Origin: Hermatobates lingyangjiaoensis
Taxonomy: Eukaryota > Arthropoda > Insecta > Hemiptera > Hermatobatidae
Reading direction: 5' to 3'
Length of the DNA stretch: 64,000 nt
Assembly (NCBI GenBank): GCA_026182355.1
Contig: JAPFBL010000238.1
Coordinates: 62,001-126,000, forward strand
A program made the translations under genes and the position numbers. Under the pieces are notes generated by a model, which did not search any database, was not told the origin of the DNA, and saw only the letters and a program-made list of their open reading frames with translations. Numbering within the stretch: the stretch's first letter is position 1; the number at the start of each line of letters is the position of its first letter. Shown here piece by piece: positions 44,890 through 55,959 of this stretch.

Positions 44890-47800
44890 GAGGGAGAGAA
44901 GGGATGGAATGAACGAGGTAGAGAAGTAGTATGAGAAAGAGTGGGGGAGTGTGTATGAGAGGGGAAAAAGAGAAAGACCGAAAGAGAGAAAGAAAGAATG
45001 AGAGTGAGAGATGACAGACAGAGAGAGGTTCGGTGGAGAAGTGAAGAAAACATTTAGAAATCTCTTTCAATAAACATATTATAAAGAAACAACTAATAAG
45101 TATTAATCAAACAAAATAAACGTAATTCATTTACTAAATATATGAGGCCAAAATTATATTATCAACACACTAAAATAACAATTAAAAGCCATATGATTTT
45201 ATGTATTTGAGTTTGGTAAGTCAAAGATGATTTCTTCACTTAATATTTTTAAATATTAAGTGTCTTCATATCTACAACCACATATAGTTTGGCATTTCGT
45301 TTGGAGCTGGTAACACCTCTACGAGTACTGAATGTTATACATTGCGAATGCATTTCAGCTCTAATTATGAAATGAAATGTGTTAGTAACCAAGAGCAATC
45401 ATCGAAAGCTTTTAGTTCTACTAAAATATTGCCAAGACATAAATAAATAATTTCATTATATTCTAAGCGATATAAATATAAAACTAATACTTCTATTTTA
45501 CTCCACGTCATCCTCTATGTTTATATATGACAATATAATAATTTGGAAAACTCTTTTATAGCCGTGTAAATTTAAAATAGTATGTGTGCGCGCCTATTTG
45601 CTCCACCATTCAACAGTATTTACCAGAGTTTTATGAATTTTGGTAGATCTGTTCATCAAAATAGTAGCAAAAAAAATATAGAAATTTCACGTGGCCTTTA
45701 CTCAACTTGATGATAAGCTTCTATTATGCAACAGGTTGAAAATAAATTTAATGAATTCATTTGTTTTCATGCTTTTAACTCTATTGAGTCAATTATGATG
45801 AAAATATAATTACTGCTGGAGGACTAGAAAAAGCCAGTAACGGAGGATAATGATTCAGCATAGCAGCTCTGAATGAACGATACTGATCAGAGTAATCCAG
45901 TCATTGAATATAACCTTTGTGATAAGCCATGTAATCCGATCTAGCGTAATGAGAGCGCTAGAGTTCAAGTAGCCATTTATATTCTCAGTTACTTTAGGTT
46001 CATATTTCAGAGAGTTCGTAAAAATCTAATAACTAAACAGAGAAGAGGCCATTATAGAAAGTATTATTTTAAAATTTTAGTCTACAATGACATAGTATAT
46101 TAATTACTTGTCCAATCTGTTGTGGTGTGGTACGAGAATCTAGTTAGTATTTTTATATAACGTATAAAAATAATTATATTTTAGTCGTGTGACACGCCAC
46201 GAAAATTATGTTTTCGATTTTGTAAAATTTTGACACTCCGAACTCAAAAGGTACACCATCACTGTTCTATAAACTTTATTATTTCGTATTAAGGATTGCC
46301 TTATATAAATTATTGCTAATAATAATTTTAGTATTTTAGAATGTTTGCAGAAAAAATACTATTCAAAACTGTAAGTTGTTTCTGTCTCACTTTCACGCTT
46401 ACATCTCTACTACTGTTCTTGGGGTGAAATGTTTGACTTTTTTGTTATGAGTGAGCTACATTAATAATAATAATAATTAATTACTATTATTAATAATTGC
46501 TTTGATAAGGTAACCAGGTAGTTTCCATATTTAAATTTTAATGATTTGAGAATTGTCTGCTTCTATTTTTCAATCTTTACTCGATCCTAAGATATTTTTT
46601 GTGAAATTGGACAATTTCCCTTTCACTTTAAAATTTCCGGTAGTTCAGCTTTTGATTTTATCGTAATTATTTACTTTTAAAACTTACAAAATATTCGAAA
46701 CTATTCAAACTTAACTAATCTAAAGTTTTCAAAGAATTTAATAAATATTACAAACAGTTTAGAAAAACTTTAACTGTTCAAACATCTAAAATTTTTAAAT
46801 TTCTTTTTTTCCTTTAAAAACATTCACAGCCTACAAATTATACGAACATTGATTTCTTTAAAACTGATATAAACTATACTGAACTTTCAAAAAAAATTAT
46901 ATCTTTTAAATCTAATTAAACATTTAAATCATTCAAAACTTTGAAATAAAACCATTTCAATAATTATATGCCAGTGAAAGCCATATACATATGTAGTTTG
47001 GAGGGGGCGATTGACCTCTCATGGATTCTAAAGTAGTTCCAAAAACTGAAAGGATAAACTAGATCTTCGCCTGTATTTACTAGCAGCATGAGTAAGATCC
47101 TCAAAATATAGAAATAGCAAATTCGAAATGTCTGACAACTTGCACTACAGAAATGGCCAAACACAATAGATTTGTATGCGACAAGTTTCCTAGTCGTAAA
47201 CTTTTTTCCTGGTCAACAATTTTTATAAAAGAAATAACGATAAATTAGTTCGCATATCATTACAAATGTACTAATAATAGGATGCTATTAGTGTTTTTGA
47301 AAAATATATTATAAAGTGTTTCTGCATTTTTTCTCGTAATCAATAAGCTGTTCTCCCTGTGTTAACGCTATTAAAGAGTCAAATAATTATCGTTAATATT
47401 GGCCTGAATTTCCATATATATGGATGATTTTTTTTAGATCATGTCTACGTCAAAATCTTTAAATGTTATTTACAAAATATTGAGATTAAAATGTTTTGAA
47501 ATCAATAAATTTTTGACAAAATCACAAACCAACTAGTCTAATGCAAATCGGCATTTTCTAAAACTTTCATTTGAGGTGCTTTTCCTCTGTGATATGACCT
47601 GAAGTTTTAAAATCTAAAAAAAAAGTAAATAAAAAATTGGTCTTTGATGTTGGTTTACATGTTAACATTCACTCGGTAATGACGAAAGTGTTTTCATAAC
47701 TACAAAAATACCGAGTACAAAGCATTATTTCCCAGTTTATTTCATACTCGTAAGAAATTAATAGTTGTAAGGTAATGAATAGGCTTTCACTTTTAGTACT

Positions 47801-48010
47801 GTTCTAAGTTGAGAAAGTTTGGCTCATTTGCCACTTGGCACCCATTTTAGTTTTGAATTAAGATTATTACTATAATTCAAATTAGTAACCTTAAAATAAT
47901 CATAGAATACCGTTTATTAATTAAATTAGTACAGAATGAATTACATTAGTTTTATTTAGTATTTTAATTTTAAACAAATATTAAGAATAAACCCCACACA
48001 TTCACACACT
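44890..48010. other. Intron sequence, no supported feature
   Basis: AT-rich intronic DNA between two coding exons of the minus-strand gene. A possible hAT-like end (GGTACACCATCACTG, 46250) is not matched by a second end. Confidence 0.4.
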
Positions 48011-48013
48011 CAC

Positions 48014-48101
48014 CTCGACAGCCTCCTTGTCATAGTACTGCTTATTAGAATCAGATTTTTCCTTTGGTTTCTCTTTTGACTTAGGTCGTGCTGATTTTTT
48101 C
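48014..48101 (-). CDS. Coiled-coil protein gene, lysine-rich linker exon
   Basis: This is an 88-bp exon with acceptor TTTTGATTTCAG|GAAAAA and consensus donor GTCGAG|GTGAGT. In the phase-2 frame it reads G-KKSARPKSKEKPKEKSDSN and then KQYYDKEAVE, and it leaves in phase 0. The first half is a strongly basic, proline-containing, probably disordered linker that could serve as a nuclear-localisation-like or RNA/tubulin-binding patch; that role is speculation. It lies 5.3 kb from the previous exon, the gap being filled with PLE remnants and a MITE. Confidence 0.88.
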
Positions 48102-48195
48102 CTGAAATCAAAATAAACTTCTTAATTCTTTATGTAGAAAGGAAAAAATACATTAATTTTAGTCTTATTATTAACCGTTTTTACTTCATAAATAA

Positions 48196-48975
48196 AGCTG
48201 TTATTTTGGAAAGTGGTATAAGTCCATTTTTTTGTATATCAAGATAATTAAGGGTTTGTATTCGAGTTAATTTAAAAATATTGGCAAACGTTAATCTATG
48301 TAAGTAATGTTTTTAATACTATACACCTTTTAAATTTTATTATGAAATAATAATTAATAATTTTTTTTAAAAATAAACGATTTCATTAGCTCAAAATGGA
48401 CTTATACCATTTTCAAAAATAAGGTATTACAACAAATAAAAACTAGAAAAAATTTAAATGTTTTTATAGAACAATAGCTTTACTAAAATGGATTTTTAAT
48501 GTAAAAAGTAATAACAAAGCCATTTAAATACTCGAGTAATCAAATTCATTAAGAGTAATATTATTTATATTAAAAAATGATATGAATAAACAAGTGTATA
48601 ATGTAAATAACTTCGTTAAGATAACAAACAAAAAAAAACTTATAATTTTGAAATTATTTATCTTTTACTACTAGTTTAGTGAAGTATTCATGGTAAATAC
48701 AGTGCACAGTGGAGTCAAAATAATCAATAATAATTGCAATAAGAAAGTTGTTTTAATTATAACTATTAAAAATGGACTTATTCCACTTTCAAAAAAAATA
48801 TTTTTGAGGTAACATTTTATAGCAAAACATTTTTCTTTTACTTTATAGCAAAATCGTATTCTATTGAATGTTTAATTAAAAATAAATAGAAGAGAAGATG
48901 TCTATATCTTACTAAAATTACCGTTACTCATTTTTTTTATAAAGTGGACTTATACCACTTTCAAAAATAACAGCT
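48196..48975. mobile_element. MITE with about 35-bp inverted ends, intronic
   Basis: The left end AGCTGTTATTTTGGAAAGTG then GTATAAGTCCATTTT is inverted at the right end (AAAGTGGACTTATACCACTT then TCAAAAATAACAGCT). The core TGGACTTATnCCAnTTTC also occurs internally at about 48397 and 48775. The interior is AT-rich and non-coding. Superfamily unknown; no clear target duplication. Confidence 0.75.
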
Positions 48976-48999
48976 CAAATATTAAATGCTTTTAATTTA

Positions 49000-50040
49000 A
49001 ATATATTGGCAGACTTCACCTACCATCAATATTAGACGATATACTATGTTCTAACAGGTGAGGAGAGAACGGTTCACGTCTTATTTAATACCCAATAGTG
49101 TTATGGATCTAATGACATTATTATAATTTCATAGTTATTATCAGACAAATATAGAATATTAAATCAGATATTTTTTTTTATAGCATCCTACATAGAACAG
49201 GTAACATTATTAAGGAATAATGGTTTCCAAGTTCGATATTTCCAACTTCTGAATAAAGTCCTAAGATAATTAATAAAATGTAAACTGTAAAACCCCTAAA
49301 CCACACACTCTTTAATAATAATACTGTATGCATTAATAATTATGATTGTAATAATTAAATAATTTTATAATAATTAAACTAATTTAAAAATTATGATTGT
49401 AATAATTAAAATTTTATAATTTTAAAATAATTTAAAAATTATTTTAAATATTTTTTGAACATTATTCAAAAGTTCATCATAGTTAAATAAATTTAAAGTA
49501 CAACAAAAAAAAATCATAAACATTTTTTTAAAGTATACCATACTTCCATATTTATGACTATACATGTTTAAACATGTCATTAGTTTACTTCCAATAAATC
49601 AATTATGGGTCAAAATTTAAAAAAAAAAAAATAAAAAATACATAAAGATCAAACTTATTGGAACATACGTCTGATGCAATTTCTTTGACCAAAAAACCCT
49701 TAGGGGATTCCCCACCTACCATTGAGTAAGTGCTGAACGCATTTTACACCCAGAAGTCAAGGTTCCAAGTGCTCGTAGCGCATAGTAAATATTACCAATA
49801 ACAGACTCTGGACGCTTGGGATCCACTTGTACATTTTCTTCTAGTCAATCATTCAAAGCTGTTTACAAAGAGCATGTACCCAGGTACTTGTTTTCACCTA
49901 TATTTATGAATCAATAACAACCACGCTATAGTGGACCAACAGTGGTGACACCCGGATTCTCTTAATTTATCCCTACTGTTATTTAATAATGTCAATTTCA
50001 TAGTTTTTATGTATTCAATTTTTTGAAATAGAATTATAAA
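49000..50040. other. Intron sequence, no supported feature
   Basis: Very AT-rich intronic DNA with local direct repeats of ATTATGATTGTAATAATTAA near 49337 and 49391. Confidence 0.4.
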
Positions 50041-50049
50041 TAATATATA

Positions 50050-50230
50050 TTTTATTAAAGTAGACGGCAGCTTCCGCATTCACGACCTTTTTGCTCGTGT
50101 TTTCTAGTTTTCTAACTAGTTTTCTTTGGTAGTAGAAAACTAGAAAACACGAGCAAAAAGGTCGTGAATGCGGAAGCTGCTGTCTACTTTAATAAAATAT
50201 GTTTACAAGAGAATCTGCTCCCAATATACA

Positions 50231-50275
<45 letters not shown>
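50050..50275. pseudogene. PLE N-terminal module as a 64-bp-arm hairpin
   Basis: Arms 50050-50113 and 50134-50197 are inverted copies with one mismatch and a 20-base spacer. The plus strand of the right arm continues KVVNAEAAVYFNKICLQENL LPIYTNI and enters a TA tract of more than 50 bases. The peptide is homologous to the modules at 8375-8525 and 32722-33110. The near identity of the arms implies recent formation or conversion. Confidence 0.7.
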
Positions 50276-50279
<4 letters not shown>

Positions 50280-50283
<4 letters not shown>

Positions 50284-50850
50284 ATAAAAGTATCGACCGT
50301 GGAATAGAAACAAAACTAAAGTTTATTGGGACTCAGTCAGTTCTTCAGGTTCAAATTAAATTCTCATTGCCAACGTTTCGGTTTTTATTTAAAACCTTTT
50401 TCATAGGCAGAAGTTTAAATTTTGAAAGAAAAAAAAAGTAAGTATTACATTACAAATTATTTTACAAAGAAAAATAGTGTGTCAATTTCAACAACTGTAG
50501 TTTCAATGAAAACGTGACATTGTTGTTGTTCAACTTTGTTGAACACGTACAGTTGTTGTTGAAATCCACAGACAAAGAAAAATAGTCTGTCGATTTCAAC
50601 AACAACTGTGGTTTGAATGAAAGCGTGACATTGTTGTTGTTCAACATTGTTGAACACGTGACACGTACAGTTGTAGTTGAAATCCGCAGACTATTTTTCT
50701 TTGTAAAATAATTTGTAATGTAATACTTAGTTTTTCTGTTTCAAAATTTAAACTTCTGCCTATAAAAAAGGTTTTAAATAAAAACCGAAACGTGGGCAAT
50801 GAGAGTTTAATTTGAATGATGACGACGATGGTCGAAATATAGAAGTAAGT
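50280..50850. mobile_element. PLE terminal repeat, family H, inverted pair
   Basis: Left arm (50280-50580, minus sense) and right arm (50580-50810) share the family-H sequence with CTATnAAAAAGGTTTTAAAT AAAAACCGAAACGTnGGCAA TGAGAG. The centre holds two copies of a segment with TTTCAACAACAACTGTnGTT and TTGTTGTTCAACnTTGTTGA. Confidence 0.7.
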
Positions 50851-50930
50851 AATTCCTGTGTCTATCTGTGTGCTATCTTCTTTTTAATTGGTTTTTATTT
50901 AAAAGTCCGTTGGACCGTTTCATTTAATTA

Positions 50931-50948
50931 CTATATATATATATATAT

Positions 50949-50982
<34 letters not shown>

Positions 50983-51173
50983 CTGTGACCAATGGAGGTT
51001 GTTTCATTAGGAGAAATAAGAGTATTCCAAAGAAAAGAGAGGTTATGCCGTGAAATATAGTTTAAAATATTCAGCTTTCCATCACCATCTTTATCAAAAG
51101 TATAAAGAAAATAGTTTTGAAGAACTTCAGGAGAAGATTTATTAAAAAAAAAAATGGTATAAGTTGATAACAT
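50931..51173 (-). other. Open frame with an EF-hand-like loop, beside TA tracts
   Basis: The minus strand from 51173 reads through SSPEVLQNYFLYTFDKDGDG KLNILNYISRHN. DKDGDGKLNILN matches the EF-hand loop pattern at positions 1, 3, 5, 6 and 8, but position 12 is Asn instead of Glu. The frame then runs into a TA microsatellite. No splice sites or paralogous copy support a gene; a retroelement fragment or chance are equally likely. Confidence 0.25.
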
Positions 51174-52072
51174 TGAAGGAAATTTGTCAAACGAATAATT
51201 TGAAGATATTGAAGAAACATGGTGAGTGATGTGATGATTCTAAGATAGGAGAAAAAGACATTTGTTATTGAAAGAATAGAGCCAAGTGAGGGTTTAGGCT
51301 GTTTGTTGCGAAATAAACGTGATTACAAGTGTCTTTTGATAAATAAGAGAAAGCAATTTGATTTGAAGGGAATCAGACAGTGTTGCTTGGATGAGAGAGA
51401 CGTCTGCCCCAGTCCTCTTTTATCAGCCATATCCCCGCACAACATTATTACCTTTCCACAATCAATATTATCGATATCACTGATAAAATAACTCGTATTT
51501 TATGAAACATAAAATCTCCTACATTCCCTTTTCATATTCATTTTACTTTCTCCTGCATGAAAGTATATTTTACGTTTTTTTTTCATATTATTTTTTCTTG
51601 CTTTTATCGTTATTTTGTTTAAAACCTTCTTGTAAATATTTATTTATTTTATTTTAATATTTATTTTAATAACTAAACTAGAATAAAAAATTTACGTATT
51701 ATATGTTCGTCTTATCTCAAATTCGTTTTGTATCTAATCGATCTTCTACACTGATTGTGTGTGTCATAATAAATTTGTAACTGATTATCAGTTGCTCCTA
51801 TTCGACAGTCCACCTGAAGGTAGTCCACTGTAGGACTAGCAATCACAGTGAAACATAACTTGAATATTCAATGACGGATAAAAGCGAAATATTTAAACAG
51901 CGCACAGTTGTTCACGTAAGACATGCACAGGTTGGATTTACAAAAGAAAGTTGAAGAATTGTGAACAATATTGCATATGACACACTGAATTACTCAACGG
52001 TAAAGATATGAAGTTACATATTTATGCTTTTAAAGAAATAAAACAAATAGTAATATTGCTAGATATTTCTAG

Positions 52073-52228
52073 ATGTGGGCTGGCTCAATATGGAGATCAA
52101 TGGACGCCTACATAAAGGGCGAACGAAATCTGGCACTGATATACAACGCTGGTCAGCATGTTATACTCGATTGTCGTTCATATTTTCCTCATGCATTCCA
52201 TTACATTAATGAGCTGGTAATTTCTTAA
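52073..52228 (+). other. Possible orphan exon on the plus strand
   Basis: A GC-richer island (52073-52216) is bounded by TATTTCTAG before ATG and by GAGCTG|GTAATT. In one frame it reads MWAGSIWRSMDAYIKGERNL then ALIYNAGQHVILDC; in another, DVGWLNMEINGRLHKGRTKS then GTDIQRWSAC. Both frames are open across the island. It might be an exon or retroposed fragment inside an intron of the minus-strand gene. I recognise no family. Confidence 0.25.
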
Positions 52229-52344
52229 CCATTTACTTTGAATTTGTAACACTTAATTTTTCTATACCTGATAAAACCTGATTTTGCTATACTATTACAT
52301 AAAACTTAACCTAAAAAAAGCATGTTTCAAGCATATATATACAT

Positions 52345-52464
52345 ATGTTGACTGTAGTCCCTCCGTCAATTACTTCTTCTCCTAAGGAAGACCTCCATTA
52401 CGGTCGAAATATTGAAAAGTGAGTCTTTGTTACGTTTCTGTCTATGTGTCACAGTTTATTTTGA

Positions 52465-52505
<41 letters not shown>

Positions 52506-52740
52506 GGTGTGTATATAACTTTAAATTACACAAAACACGACACAGAAAAAGAAATTAAAAGCACACATACAGAATTTTCAATACATATTTCCAAAATTTG
52601 TTCGAAAATATATCTATATATAGTTCAATGTACATAAAGAAACATAGAGAAATTAAAAACACACACTTACAGTCTCTAATTTTCGGTTGAACTTTCAGGA
52701 GAGATAAGAGAGGGAAACCAAGCGCACTGGGACAGAGCCT
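52345..52740. mobile_element. PLE terminal repeats, family D (plus) and family C (minus)
   Basis: Family D: TTCTCCTAAGGAAGACCTCC then ATTACGGTCGAAATATTGAA AAGTG, followed by a TA tract (52466-52502). Family C on the minus strand: TCTCTCCTGAAAGTTCAACC GAAAATTAGAGACTGTAAG, with a deletion in the CTGAAGACGG part. Confidence 0.65.
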
Positions 52741-53362
52741 ATTTAGCCAAATTTACACAAACATTTTTACACAATAGAAGAAAACAAACCATAGAGACTA
52801 ACACATGAAAATTAGGCAGACCCGAGAAGAAAACAAAAATAAAATAATCATTATAACAAATAAATAAATAATAAAAATAAATAAAAAAAAAACTGGGTAC
52901 TCAACAAGCAAAAGAGAACATAACGGTAAAGAAACCTCCCAACAAACAAATAGTAGCCATCATGTAACAGTAGTAAAAAGGTATGCTGCAACATAAACAG
53001 ATTTCCAAGGTAATCAAATAGTGATCTCTATACTTATGAAATAATTGTAAAAGCAATAGAATAATTATAACAATATCCTTATGTCAATATATTTAAAAAA
53101 AAATCCATAGTCGAAATAACTGAAACAACATTCACAAGAAGAGCACACAGAAATAAAACAGGAGCCCACAACTATATTTTGATGGTCTCGTTATCAGGAT
53201 GATAGATATGGAAAATGTAAAATGTAAAAAATGAACAAAATTTGAAAAAAAAAAGGTATAAGATTTAATTCAAGGTCACTGGCCAAAAAATACAAGAAAA
53301 ACAAAGTTACTGATTAATGTGTAACTATTGTGCTATTTAATAACCGATGACAAATGACTTAC

Positions 53363-53438
53363 CCAATATCAGAGCTCGTGGGCTTGTAGCCACCTAGGTC
53401 CTTCTCCTTTTGCGTAAGGCTGTATTGTAAGTCACAGG
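53363..53438 (-). CDS. Coiled-coil protein gene, 76-bp exon
   Basis: This is a 76-bp exon with acceptor TTTGTTTCAG|CCTGTG and a consensus donor TTGG|GTAAGT. Entered in phase 1, it reads A-CDLQYSLTQKEKDLGGYKP and then TSSDI, and it leaves in phase 2. The phase matches both the preceding 211-bp exon and the following 88-bp exon. The GGYKPTSS end is likely a flexible break after a short helix. Confidence 0.88.
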
Positions 53439-53769
53439 CTGAAACAAAGAATTGTACAAAGTAAAATATACTTGTAAGCAAGACTGATTTGTTAAAAAGA
53501 ATGGCATTTCCCTATACTATGGTGAATACACCAGTTCAGATAGTATTCGAACAATAATCTGAAAAAAAAGCAATGAAATTATTTGCAGATGTTGAAATGC
53601 AAGATTATTATTTAATTCGAATAATGAAAGAGAGATTTAGTGATATATTGACGATATTTTTGGTCAGAGGTGTCTTCAAATTCAGTAAGACATGAGCAGG
53701 TATTCAAAGATATAAGGGTTGTAATTTGAATAGTGTTTCTTTAAAGAGAGTTAGAACACATGAATTATT

Positions 53770-54000
53770 TTCTCATTCTGAGGTAAAATGGATAAACAAA
53801 CAAAAGTCTCCACACAAATGAAGTTTTATTCAACAACAACTTAAAAAAAATTTGACAAAAAAGTTATGATTTAATTCAAGGTTACTGACCAAAAAATACA
53901 AGGAAAACAAAGTTGTATAGTTGTTGAATAAAACTTCATTTGTGTGGAGACTTTTGTTTGTTTATCCATTTTACCTCAGAATGAGTAAATACCACACAAT
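53770..54000. mobile_element. PLE family A variant, inverted outer flanks only
   Basis: GAGGTAAAATGGATAAACAA AC and its inverse at 53950-53980, with CTCCACACAAATGAAGTTTT and its inverse, bracket a centre that has lost both hairpin cores and instead contains a segment duplicated from 53255-53310 (TTACTGACCAAAAAATACAA GnAAAACAAAGTT). Confidence 0.6.
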
Positions 54001-54105
54001 TACAGATTGCACAACTAATGATTTAAGAATTATTTTGTTTAAGAATATAGTTTGGAGTAATTCACTATCATCTGGGCATTTCATGTTATTAAAACATGGA
54101 GTGAC

Positions 54106-54316
54106 CTTTGACATTGGCATTTATCTGTCGCTGGTTGATTTCCTGCTGGGCCTCCGAGATCTTCCCCTTAAGCCGCGATACTTGGCAAGGCGACAAGACT
54201 CCCTCTAGCTTGCATGGATATGACCGACCCTGGCAGGTACCGCAAGAGCTCACCAGTTTGTCAGTAGTTCGGCAGACTTCTTGGTGTAACTCGGACAGTT
54301 CTGACAGCTCAGCGCT
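54106..54316 (-). CDS. Coiled-coil protein gene, cysteine-bearing exon
   Basis: This is a 211-bp exon between acceptor TTGTTTTAG|AGCGCT and donor GTCAAAG|GTCACT, entered in phase 0 and left in phase 1. It begins with a short acidic helix (SAELSELSELHQE). Then come five cysteines spaced roughly C-x9-C-x2-C-x6-C-x8-C, and then a new helix (KISEAQQEINQRQINANV). Base composition is clearly more GC-rich than the flanking intron. The cysteine cluster could be a small disulfide or metal knot interrupting the rod, but it matches no family I know. Confidence 0.88.
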
Positions 54317-54459
54317 CTAAAACAACATACTTAGTACTTTACAAAGTAACTCATCAATAATCAGAGAACAAAGAATCAAGAAAGATCCAATAAACTTCCA
54401 AGATTAATACTTATAAATGGGTTGATCACAGTAAAGTAAGTATCAACTGGAAAGAGTTT

Positions 54460-54760
54460 TCATATTCACTATATATATATATATATTATAGTTCAATGTA
54501 CATAAAGAAACGTAAAGAAATTAAAAACACACACTTACAGTCTCTAATTTTCGGTTGAACCGTCTTCAGGAGAGATAAGAAAGGGAAACCAAGCGCACTG
54601 GTACAGAGACGGTTGGAGACCAACAATGTTGCCACATACGCGCCCGGTCACAATATTTTCTCCTGAAGTCGGATTACCCGAAAATTTGAGTCTATAAGTG
54701 TGTTTCTTTTACTTCCTGTGCTACCTATCTTCAATTTTGAACTGTTATTGTGTCTATTTT
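54460..54760. mobile_element. PLE terminal repeats, family C (minus) and family I (plus)
   Basis: Minus strand: TCTCCTGAAGACGGTTCAAC CGAAAATTAGAGACTG (54590-54540). Plus strand at 54660: CTCCTGAAGTCGGATTACCC GAAAATTTGAGTCTATAAG. The C copy is flanked by a TATATA tract at 54472. Confidence 0.65.
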
Positions 54761-54959
54761 GGATCGTCTTTCCGTTTATCAAGTGTGTATGTATATATAT
54801 CCATTCGTCCTCATAGAGTTTATATATATTCATTTTAAAATTATGAAAATTAAATAAAAATTTCCAATATTTTGAGATCAATTGTAGGAAGATTGAGAGT
54901 GAGTTCATTAAATTAAATGAAATATGCATACATTTAATATCTGAAATGTTTATATAATC

Positions 54960-55185
54960 TTCTTAATTATATATATAAAGATTTCACATAAACACGTGAA
55001 ATAACAATCAATGATCAAACCACAATAAGAAATGGGAAAACAAGAGTAAGATCTTTCAACCGTAACAAGTGGTCTTCGTCAGATGGGTTTTTGACTCTGA
55101 CGAAGACCGCTTGTTACGGTTGAAAGATCTTAGTCTTATTTTCCCATTTTTATTGTGGTTTGATCATATATATATATATATATAT
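54960..55185. mobile_element. PLE terminal repeat, family B, inverted pair
   Basis: Left arm CACGTGAAATAACAATCAAT ... GGTCTTCGTCAGA (minus sense), then right arm TTTTTGACTCTGACGAAGAC then CGCTTGTTACGGTTGAAAGA. TA tracts lie at both outer ends. Confidence 0.7.
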
Positions 55186-55189
55186 ATAT

Positions 55190-55430
55190 CTATACCGTTG
55201 TCATCAGGAGGCAAAGAGTCCCATAGGAAGGTAGAGCGGCGACTCTATATATATACCATGATAAACGAAAAACGGTCCGGCAAATAACAAATAACAATTA
55301 AAATAAGCAGTGACACATAAATTGAAACACAACAAAGACTCACTTTTCAATATTTCGACCGTAATGGCGGTCGTCCTCAGGAGAAGAAGTGAATTGACAG
55401 AGGGACGACAGTGAACTCACTATATATATA
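55190..55430 (-). mobile_element. PLE terminal repeat, family D
   Basis: Minus sense: CTTCTCCTGAGGACGACCGC then CATTACGGTCGAAATATTGA AAAGTGAG, with the TATCATGGTATATATA outer end shared with 8930-8945. A separate short piece with GTTGTCATCAGGAGGCAAAG precedes it. Confidence 0.7.
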
Positions 55431-55439
55431 TACATATAT

Positions 55440-55800
55440 CATGATTTGTTTTCTTGACCCAACAATCACATGATATATTTTTGTTGTTGTTGTTGTTGAG
55501 TTTAAAGGATGTAATAGAGTTAACGAATGAATATTGAAAAAAGAATAGATTTCTGAAATAAGCAAATATTGATCTCTATACTTCTGAAATAATATAAAAG
55601 CAATAAAGGAAAAAATATATCCATACACAATGTTAAAACCATAGTTGTGATACCAAATTTACCGATCACTAACTCTATATACCCTTTATGCAAAAAAATT
55701 TAAAAAAAAACGCGTTATAACCCTGAAGATGACATAAATATATGTCGAAACGTCGATGAGAGGAGTAGTTTCAATCATAAGACCTCAACCCTCAACATAA
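55440..55800 (+). mobile_element. PLE terminal repeat, family G
   Basis: ATCATGATTTGTTTTCTTGA CCCAA at the left matches 7226-7240. At 55720 it has CCCTGAAGATGACATAAATA then TATGTCGAAACGTCGATGAG. The interior segment GATCTCTATACTTnTGAAAT AATnTAAAAGCAATA is shared with 53020-53060. Confidence 0.65.
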
Positions 55801-55959
55801 AAGATGTATATATGTATATATACTGTTTTAGTGGTAAAATAGAATTAAAAAAAAAAAGACTTTTAAGTATAAGTAGTGTAGAACAAAAAATACTTAAACA
55901 TCAGATGTGAATCATGTCCTTTAAAATAATTAGCGTAGAATCTAATGATAGGATCAAAC

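Noticed and set aside
44774..45070. Minus-strand frames rich in Ser, Leu, Phe and Pro
   Set aside because: Artefacts of translating the GA-rich minisatellite and its edge.
54108..54320. Plus-strand frames over the cysteine-bearing exon
   Set aside because: Antisense shadows; the minus strand has matching acceptor, donor and phase.
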